A stretch of DNA of 64,000 nt from the NCBI GenBank assembly GCA_015680685.1, contig MNCI01007588.1, forward strand, positions 1-64,000, read 5' to 3'. The stretch comes from Gnetum montanum. Lineage: Eukaryota > Streptophyta > Gnetopsida > Gnetales > Gnetaceae. Below the pieces are notes generated by a model. It searched no databases. It had not been told where the DNA came from and worked only from the letters and a program-made list of their open reading frames with translations. Position 1 is the first letter of the stretch, and each line of letters begins with the position of its first letter. Of the stretch, positions 56,126-64,000 are shown piece by piece. The translations under genes and the position numbers were made by a program.

Positions 56126-57190
56126 ATGTTTAGTAATTTTGGTGATTCTTGGGATAAACTTTTTAATGAAATTTATCTTTCCAAAGAAAGATCTAAGAGA
56201 CTTTTTACTTGTAGGATGCTAGATGTTTTATACTGTTTGAATTTGGGATTTATCTATAGTAATTCCTTCTTGACAAGTTACATGGCCCAACAAACTTCCA
56301 AATTTAACCCTAAAGATACATTTCTTAGGATTTAATAAAATACCATACTCATGACATCTATCAAAAACTTATTAAAGATGACTGATATGATCTTCCTTCC
56401 TTTTTGAATACACAGTAATATCATCTAAATAAACCACAACAAACTCACCTATTAAACCTTTAAAACCTAAGTCCATTGCTCTTTGAAAAGTACCTCCAAC
56501 ATTTGATAATTCAAATGATATTATTTTGTAAGAAAATATCCCCATTTAGTGATAAATGTTGTTTTATATCTATCACCCTTATCCACCATAATTTGATTAT
56601 AACCTAAAAAACCATCTAGGAAGGAGTATACCTAACATCTTGATACTTTGATCAACATTTCATCAATTCTAGGGAGTGGGTACTTATCTTTTTTAGATAC
56701 TTCATTCAAATTTCTAAAATCTAAACAAAAAAAAATCTCATCATTCTTCTTCCTTATCGAAATGAAATTAGTAAGTCATGTTAAATATTGGACAAGATAT
56801 ATGATTTGGGCTTGCAATAACTTCTTAATCTCAACTTCCATAGCTGGTTCAAATGATGGATTAAATTTCCTTTGCTTTTGTTTAATTGTCTTACAACTAC
56901 CTACCAAAGGAATTTTATGGGTCATCACATCTAGTCTAAAAGCTTTAAGATCATCATAAGAGCAAGCAAAATTTTTCAAATTATTTTTCAAAAGTAATAA
57001 TAAAATTTGCTTGAAGACTGAATCTTTTTCCTTTGTGGCATTTAACATGTTTTGTATCTCAATAGATCCAATATTCACTACTTTATAAGCTTGATCATCT
57101 GTATTATGTATATCTTTTTCTATGCATAGATTTTTACTAAACTTGTGTTCATAACCGATCACCTTTTCGGGAATCAAATTATACATAGAA
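56126..57190 (-). pseudogene. pol: Element F reverse transcriptase and preceding linker
   Basis: An open piece at 56776-57186 contains SYDDLKAFRLDV, KQKQRKFNP and KKLLQAQIIY. Farther left come FFCLDFRNLNEV, YPLPRIDEM and FLDGFLGYNQIM. The catalytic stretch is in broken frames near 56410-56440. The last recognisable part (KINFIKKFIP) abuts E near 56130. Confidence 0.8.
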
Positions 57191-57329
57191 CTTGACGCTA
57201 TCTCTGTTGTGATCTAACTTTTAAATTCTTGCTTATTCTTTAGAAACTTGAGTACTTGATCATCATCTTCAAATACTTGAAAATTTTTTATGCTAGCTAG
57301 TACTGATGGCTAATGTTCACTTTCAATTA

Positions 57330-57880
57330 CTACTCCTTCATAACTTTCTATCCTTTTTATATCTAATGTTGAAGTTGTCTTAGCTAACTCATCCACTATA
57401 TCATTATCCTCTCTACTTATATGTTCTGTTTTATAATAATGAAACTCACCAAACATTTTGTAGAGAAGTTATTTATAAGGCCATAAGAATTAGCTTTTGA
57501 CTACATAGTTTCCCTTGACTTGTTCACAAATCAATCTTGAATCCCCTTTAATGGTGATTATCTTGATTCTCATTTTCAATGTTGTTTTAATTCCAATACT
57601 CAAAGCTTCATATTCAACCTTGTTATTCATGCAAGGAAAAGATAAATGAATTTCCTTAAATATTTTTGGGGAATCATATTTTACTAAAAATAATCTTCTC
57701 CTACACCTTTGAAGTTACAAGACCCATCAAAATATAATTTCCATTTGCTCTTATCTTGAACTTTCTCTTTTTGTACGTTATAAACTTCTTGAAGTGTGCA
57801 AATTTTTGATTCAATAGCTTTTGTTTCAGCAACTTTGTTCTTCCCATTTGAAGTACTATTTCCCAATATCTAAGGTTCAC
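57330..57880 (-). pseudogene. pol: Element F RNase H upstream of RT
   Basis: KWKLYFDGSCNFKGVG (near 57745) parallels E's domain. The remainder is in shifted frames, with the final H...D.LAK block recognisable near 57400-57450. It confirms that RNase H sits between protease and RT in this family. Confidence 0.7.
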
Positions 57881-58510
57881 TATATATGTAAATTTGATTT
57901 GGTTTCCCTTTACAAGGTAGCCACACGTGTGAATAATCTATTGATAGGTAACCTGAGAAATTCTTACTCCAACTTCTACTTAACAAAAGACTATGTGAAT
58001 CTGATATATCTACTACTTGAATAGTTACTTTGCTTTTTATATGGGGTTCAAAAGTGATTTCTAATTGAACATTTGATAGCTAACCCACAATCTTCACTCT
58101 ATCATTGTCCACTTGACCAATCTTCTTATTGAATTTTTCAAGAGTCAAACTAAGTTTTTTGCATATAGACAATGGCATGATGGTAGATGTAGCTCAAGAA
58201 TCAACCAAGCAATTATGAAGATATGTATCCTTTAATTTTATTTTCAAGTGAAAAGGAGGAGCTTCTTTATCAGGAGTACACCTATAGCTAGTTTTTAATG
58301 TCTTATCAATGGTAGATACATAGCTTAACTCTAACTCTCCAACTCTCCTTTTATCTTTAATGAACTGTAAATCTTTTATTTGTTGATCTCCTATTTGTAA
58401 TAATTGATATATACTAATGTTGGCCTTGATTTGTTTTAGATACTTAACTAGATCATATTCTCCATCTCCATAAAAATCTAGTTTCTTCTTCTGTTTATTA
58501 AAAGACTAAT
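57881..58510 (-). pseudogene. pol: Element F protease
   Basis: LKDTYLHNCLVDS, then a TGA stop, then ATSTIMPLSICKKL. The stop replaces the active-site Gly codon. VVDISDSHSLLLSRSW follows. The flank SIYQLLQIGDQQIKDLQ upstream supplies the stretch that is interrupted in E. Confidence 0.75.
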
Positions 58511-58511
58511 T

Positions 58512-61000
58512 TTAAGTACTTTTCTCTACTTGATCTTCTTTACTTTTATTTTTTTCTCTTCTACTTGGTTCAAAAGCCTTTCTCTTAGTGGATGGATTAG
58601 AAATAATGTTTGGAGGTCTGGAAGTAGTTAATATTTCTTTTGACAAGAGATTATATTTATTTTCTTCATTGTTATTACACTCTTCATCTCGCAACATATC
58701 CTCTTCAAAACTTGATAGGGAGGAGGTATCACTATATCCATCACTAGAAGATTTGCTTGCATAATGAACACTAGATAGCTCATTATCTAATTCAATATCA
58801 AGGAAGTTAGACATAACAGCATCACTTTCATCCTCATCTTCTACTAACTTAGTATCTTGATCCTTATATTTTCTATTTTTCTTTTCTTCCTTGATTTTAA
58901 CTTTCGCCAAAGCTTTTTCCATTTTCACTACTTTGTTGGATAAATCTTTCATTGTCTATCCCTTTTTAGATTCTCTACTTTCTAACTCTTGTTTTGTCTC
59001 AATACAAGATGGCTCTAATTGTACTTTAAGTTGGAAAAAATCTTGCATAGGAATAATCATTTTCTCTTCTTTTTTTTTGAGTTGTAATAATTTCTTCATT
59101 GTTCAAATTTAGTTGTTTCTATAATTATATAGATTCACTAAAGTAGTCATTTAGTGTTATTAAGTTTGGAGTTCTTCTTAACTAGATTGAAATATTGGGA
59201 TTCATAGCCTTAAGATAGTTATCTCTAATTATTTCATCTAATGGTCCATATTATCTTTAAAAGAGTCCATAAATTCTTTGGAACTTAATATTGAAATCTC
59301 TAATTGACTCTTTACCTCCTTGCTTAGCTTGTACTAGCCCATAGTACAGTTGTTGTTGAGATAATTGATTGCCAAACTGGGCTAAGAAAAGATTTTTCAT
59401 ATCATCCCAACTTGTGATACTATTGCTTGACAAGTTCGAATACCAAATCTAAGCCATATCCTTTAAATTTGCTATGAACAACCTATAAGCTTGACCTTGG
59501 TGTTGAATATTTGCATGAGATGAAGCTAATTCAAATAGGTGAATGTATTCTTTAGCTAAGTAAGATTTTCTAAAAATAAAAGGCTTAGGAAAATATTTGT
59601 AAACTACCGTAGGAATATTGTTGTAGTTTTGAAATCGTAACGATGTAACTCTTTGCCAAGGATTTGCGATCCTATTAGAATTCCTTTTGATTGTTGAACT
59701 TTTATATTTATTTGACTTTCTCTTATAGTCTAATAGACTAGACAAAAGGGGTGATCTTCTTATCCTTATGGTCTTTGCTCCACTACTTATTCCAAACTCA
59801 AGAACCTTCTTCTATTCTTCATTTGATGAATAATTAGTCTTATAATCAAGAGTTGGTGTAGGGACACCTCTTTCGATCTCCTTGTTCTACCCTACATACT
59901 ATGTATCTTTTTGAATTAATTTTTTTGGGATGATTATTGGATGTTTTGGCATGTTTTGGGGTGTTTTTGGCTCATTTTGATGAATTTAGGTAGTTCCAAG
60001 ATGTATGGGGACTTGTTGGAAGGCATCTAGAGGCTTCCAGCATCAAAAGAAGCATTTTTACTTTTGGCATCTTTAGGATAGATGTCTTTGCAAAAAGAAA
60101 GATGTCTTTCCAAAGATGTCTCTAGTCTATTGAAGATGTCTTCCAAAAATAGTAGACATCTCTCCAAAAAGTAGGACTTTCATAGTAGATGTCCTAGCAA
60201 AGTTAGAAATGACCCTGACACATGGGGAAACTTTCAAAAATGCCTATTCCAATTCGAGAAACAACCAAAGCAATATGTAAATAGCCTAATCAAGATGGAA
60301 ACAACCAAGGAGAAGATGAGAAGACTTGGGAAATAGTTGAAGAATCTCAAGTTGAATTGAGGAAAGGTTTCTAGGATTTTTACCTTTGGTTGCTTATAAA
60401 TATTGTTGTAATTCATTATTGTTGATGCTAAAGTGCCAAGGACCAAAGTGCAAATGTTGAAGGCCAACATCCCAATAAAGGGCAAGAGCGAGAGCTCTTA
60501 AGGGAGGAGAGCTTGTGCAAGAAGAGAGCTTGTGCAAGGAAGTTGAGTGAGAGGCAAGGGAGAGCACTTGAGAGAGGTTAGGATAATCTCTTACAAGTGT
60601 CTTGTCTTGAGCTTGGGCTCCATTGTGAGCAATTAAGGATTAAGAAAGAACAAGTGTGGCCTCTAAGATCCTTACTAGAGTTTTGAGTTGAGCTTGGCTC
60701 CTCATCTTTAATGTATTTTCTATGTATTTTTAGAATTATCTTAATGTAAGTATGATTTTCTCTATTTTATTCTATTTTTCTTATTTTCTAAGCTAAATTT
60801 GCTTGGAAGTTATGGATTGGGTCCTATCAGGGTTTATCAAGGTCCAACACCCTTGCACCAAGAATTTCTTTGGAACCTTTGAAATGTTCCAAACTATTAG
60901 TTTATTTGATCATGAACCCAAAATAGTATCTAATTTTTAAGCCCTCATAGCAGCAAAAGAATATCAAACTTTTTGAATGTAATGGACTTAGGTAGCAAAG
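58512..61000 (-). pseudogene. gag: Element F gag (split by an insertion)
   Basis: The C-terminal open piece 58512-58952 has a Lys-rich coiled-coil-like start (KVVKMEKALAKVKIKEEKK) and a Ser/Glu-rich tail. The piece 59449-59745 contains ANPWQRV and ELASSHANIQHQ. The N-terminal part continues beyond the 59852-60858 insertion (NSLEHFKGSKEI near 60870). Confidence 0.75.
59852..60858 (+). repeat. LTR-like insertion with AGATGTC repeats
   Basis: It is flanked by CAAGA on both sides (59847-59851 and 60859-60863), and the flanks rejoin to match element E. Inside are six AGATGTC/GACATCT words (60080-60205), then TATAAATA at 60395-60402, then two GAGAGCTTGTGCAAG units near 60510-60540 and a T-rich end. 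Promoter layout and 5-bp duplication suggest a solo LTR, although a TG...CA reading would place its ends at 59857 and 60857. Confidence 0.65.
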
Positions 61001-61423
61001 TTTCTTTCCCTCCTTCTAGTGCCAAAAGAACTATTGGTGACTGTTTGGGACCACCAACGTTTTGTGGCCTCTGGTCTCATGACTTGTGGTCATGGAAAAT
61101 AAAGGTATTTCTCAAAATAGGGTTTAGGTGCTTGCTTATCTTCTGGCAATACCAACATCCAAATACCTCCAAATAAACTCAGTGGTTATGAAACAAACTA
61201 AATGTGAGTATGTGTTTGCTGTTGTAAATGTTGAAATGCTTGGGCTATGTATAAAATTATAATTGGCTATCATAAAAGAAATTTAGCTAACTTTGTTGAA
61301 TACTATGAGTTATTAAAGATTTCTATTTTCTCAAGTTGCTTAGTCTATATAGTCCCTATAGTACACTACTTGAAACACATAAAATTTGACAAAAATGTTG
61401 GAGAGCAATTCTACCAATATACT
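61001..61423 (-). other. Element F leader
   Basis: Non-coding. It aligns in reverse with E's leader (GCAAACACATACTCACATTTA and CAAGCACCTAAACCCT are shared), with TTTTGGCACTAGAAGGAGGG near 61015. Confidence 0.65.
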
Positions 61424-62272
61424 TGATGAATCGTGTCTTGCCAGGCCCCGATATCAGATCCTTGATATTGGATACATAATATCATAGCCTGGGTAATGAT
61501 ATCGAATACACGATATCGTGATTCCTGTGTAAGGTTATTAATACACATTTGGATGCATAGGAACGGGTGAGTCAGTAAGTGTAAATGTAGAATCTTTTTG
61601 TCAATTTGTAGTTCTTTCCCCAATGCATGCCTGCAGTGTGAAGATTATAATTGTACAGAACCTTTATTCGAGTGTGACGTACTTGTACACACACATGATC
61701 GACAATAAAGATTGAGATTATTCCATCATTGTAGCATTCACTTAGTTTTTAATTGTTTGATTGTTATTGTTATTTATTGTTTTTTAGTTAATATTTCTTT
61801 ATCATCATTTACTATTCCCGTTGTTAAATGTAGAATGAGTAGGACTTAATCACAAACATTGAAGTCTAACTACTTGGTAACCCAGTAGCATATTTAGAAG
61901 TGCTTAAGTAATGTGCGCTTGGTAATCTCAAAAGTAGTACATGAGGTCCAAGATGAGTATGGATGATTAAGGATGGATGCTCATTGCAGTTAGGCTAGTT
62001 TAGATTTTTCTTCTCATTGCGTATTAGCTTACAACAAGTTTATTTTCCATTGTCTCTAGGAGTAGCACTAGTTTAGGATCACATCATTCACCTCACTTTG
62101 AACTAAACCATATGTGATCAAGTAAATACTAGTCTAGGTGGGAAGACAATGAACTGCAATCAACGTGTAACTATCTAGATACCAAAGCTATTCCATCTAT
62201 GGAGTTTGACCAGATCATGCGTGAATGCTTGTATTTGTATGGTTGAGTGTAGGGGTGCCTCACCACTCATCA
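61424..62272 (+). repeat. 5' LTR of element D
   Basis: 849 bp, TGATGAATCG...CACTCATCA. GATATC/GATATT words cluster at 61450-61522, and CAATAAAGA lies near 61703. The TATA box is degenerate (TTATTAATAC near 61527). Confidence 0.9.
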
Positions 62273-62273
62273 T

Positions 62274-62291
62274 TGGCACCATTGCCGGGGA
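62274..62291 (+). other. Primer-binding site of element D, tRNA-Asp type
   Basis: TGGCACCATTGCCGGGGA differs from TGGCGCCGTTGCCGGGGA at two positions, both G-to-A in a former CpG. Confidence 0.88.
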
Positions 62292-62339
62292 TGGTGCTAG
62301 TTATTTAGATTAGTTACATCATCCAAGATTGCTATAACG

Positions 62340-63900
62340 AAGCCTTGATGTCTCTCTCACAAGACTATGATAATGCAACAACTAGTAAGGCAATTCATTG
62401 GAGAACCAATGAATTATATGATGATGAAGATGAAGTTTGGAGTACTCAATCTTATGCAGGGGTCTCCTATGTACATAAATGAAGACAACATAATCCCAAC
62501 TCACAAATTCATAACCTACCTAGTGACGATGAACCCTTGTTGGCCACTAAGAGCCTAATGCATATACAAGAGGCTGTTTGAATATCCTACAGGCATCGTA
62601 AGGAAATTCGTCTACCTAGGCTTGATTTAAACAACTTTCCCAATTTTTTAGGAGGCTATGATTTAGGTATGTAACATCATTTACAAACCTTCCATGATGC
62701 TTGTGTATGGAACAATATTGATAGTGGGTGAAAAAAAGTTAATCTCTTTCCTATGACACTTGTTGGCCAAGAAAAAGTATGGTACAGGTCCTTAAGACCA
62801 AAATCAATTCAATGTTGGCTGACAATGGTAGAACTCTTCAATGAAAGATATCAAACCTATGCAAGAGTGTTAACCTTGAGGAGACAAATCCAAGAATGGA
62901 AACAGGGGCAACATGAACCCTTGGACATGGCCTTGGAAAGATACTATTCATTGTTAAACAATTTCCCAAGTCATGGATTCTCCAGGGAGAGGCTAATGTA
63001 CCACATCATGGATGGGCTTCGTAATGAAACAAGGGAGACCCTAGGGATGTATGCCCAAGGTCAATTGTATGAGCTATGAACCTACCAATTCCAAGAGCTT
63101 CTTAAGTGGGTAGCAAAAGAAGAAGGAGAAATGGCTAAATGGGAGAATTTTGAAAGCTTTCAACAAGATGAACATCTCAAAATAGCAAAGGTCCATGATC
63201 ATTAAGAGGAGAAATAAACTCACTTCAAGGAGGTGGAATCATCTTTGCTAATACTACAATCACTAGATGAAATTGAGGCAAAGATCAATAAGATGATAGA
63301 ATGGACACATGAAAGATGTGGAGAATATGCCAACACTATTAGAGGTAGAACCATGATGCACCAAGAAAAAAGACAGTACACCACTAGACAATTGGAAAGA
63401 AGAGTTGAAGAGAATAAGGATAAGAGCTCAACTACTAATCATACGTATCAATGTAACATTTGCCTATACGATCACCCCAAAGGTCAATGCCCAATATTGT
63501 CACATTTACATGAGCATTGGGGAGGAATGTTACATCTAGAGTTCATACAAAAATACCATGTTCAATCACAGTGGAAAAATCCCCAGTCATGGGGGAAGGC
63601 CACCCTCAAACTGGTCACACCCTTCATACCATCTGAACCCAAGTGCTTATCAGGTTTAGCATCCTGTTTCCCCAACTAGGTCAACATCCCTTATCTCACC
63701 ACATCATTATCATTCTCCTAAGTACTACGAACCCATGTCCTCTTCGAAAAGATAATCACCTCATGTTCCTTGCACTTCTTCTCACCCTAAATATTGTCAC
63801 CCTTTACCTCCTTCTACATTGTCATCAGTTGTGCCAGAAGGTTTTGCACCACAGCACCAACCCACGAATATTACTTGTGCTACTATAGTCAATAGTAGTG
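62340..63900 (+). pseudogene. gag: Element D gag
   Basis: Open pieces at 62753-63079 and 63233-63679 carry ELFNERYQTYARV, RQIQEWKQGQHE, LDMALERYYSLL and HIMDGLRNETRE. A coiled-coil-like stretch follows, then the knuckle CNICLYDHPKGQC (near 63450) and LSHLHEHWGG. A Pro/His-rich tail runs toward the window edge. Stops near 63080, 63205 and 63680 break it. It is the clearest Gag of the A/B/J/D family. Confidence 0.82.
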
Positions 63901-64000
63901 GAGGTCCTCCACAATGTCGAAAGCATCCTTTCTTTAGGCATGACCAAAGAAAGAGACAGCACGCTTCCAAAACCACTACATCCTCCATCCCAACGCAAGT

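Larger units (their letters stand above)
56126..61423 (-). mobile_element. Element F: inverted relative of element E
   Basis: Read leftward it has a leader, gag, protease, RNase H and RT, each alignable with E but clearly diverged. It is cut at RT (56126) on one side and by D's LTR (61424) on the other. An LTR-like insertion (59852-60858) splits its gag. Confidence 0.85.
61424..64000 (+). mobile_element. Element D: 5' end of a Tat-like gypsy
   Basis: It has a complete 5' LTR, a PBS and most of gag; the rest lies past the right edge. It interrupts element F's leader. Its gag is the least damaged of the family, and its PBS is the closest to intact tRNA-Asp complementarity. Confidence 0.9.

Overview
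This window is plant nuclear DNA. It is AT-rich and almost filled with old, nested LTR retrotransposons. Their primer-binding sites match plant initiator-Met and Asp tRNAs. Decayed elements, widely diverged LTR pairs and the near absence of genes suggest a large seed-plant genome, plausibly a gymnosperm; this taxonomic call is inference. I found one likely host gene fragment, the first exon of a minus-strand gene with SUMO-interaction-like motifs (15913-16314).

Layout. 1-3031: the 5' part of a fairly young Ty1/copia element on the minus strand, cut by the left edge. 3041: a single N. 3042-7151: a decayed minus-strand Ty3/gypsy element that ends abruptly in integrase at the N. 7152-16800: low-copy DNA with a hairpin-rich GC patch, three tRNA-like SINE relics, a 42-bp tandem duplication and the host exon. 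17297-about 38700: minus-strand gypsy element J, split by the 13-kb plus-strand element A (23337-36380). 40500-56125: plus-strand gypsy element E, interrupted by a solo LTR (41457-42311), an LTR-like block (44418-45514) and element B (45515-53391). 56126-61423: element F, a relative of E in the opposite orientation, interrupted by an unrelated LTR-like insertion (59852-60858). 61424-64000: the 5' end of element D, which runs off the right edge.

A, B, J and D, with the solo LTR, are one family. Their LTRs are about 850-920 bp and run TGAT...ATCA. Their PBS matches tRNA-Asp, which suggests the Tat lineage of Ty3/gypsy. In A, B and J a roughly 910-935-codon extra ORF lies between pol and the 3' LTR, the position env occupies in retroviruses. 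In all three copies a splice-acceptor-like AG directly precedes the start codon. About 450-650 bp upstream lies a block resembling the U3 enhancer of that same element's LTR. I read this as an internally promoted and/or spliced accessory gene. It is the most interesting system here.

E and F are a second gypsy family with the order gag - protease - RNase H - RT - second RNase H. An RNase H upstream of RT is unusual. Nearly every element carries stops and frameshifts, often TAG or TAA where Gln is expected, consistent with deamination of methylated cytosine.
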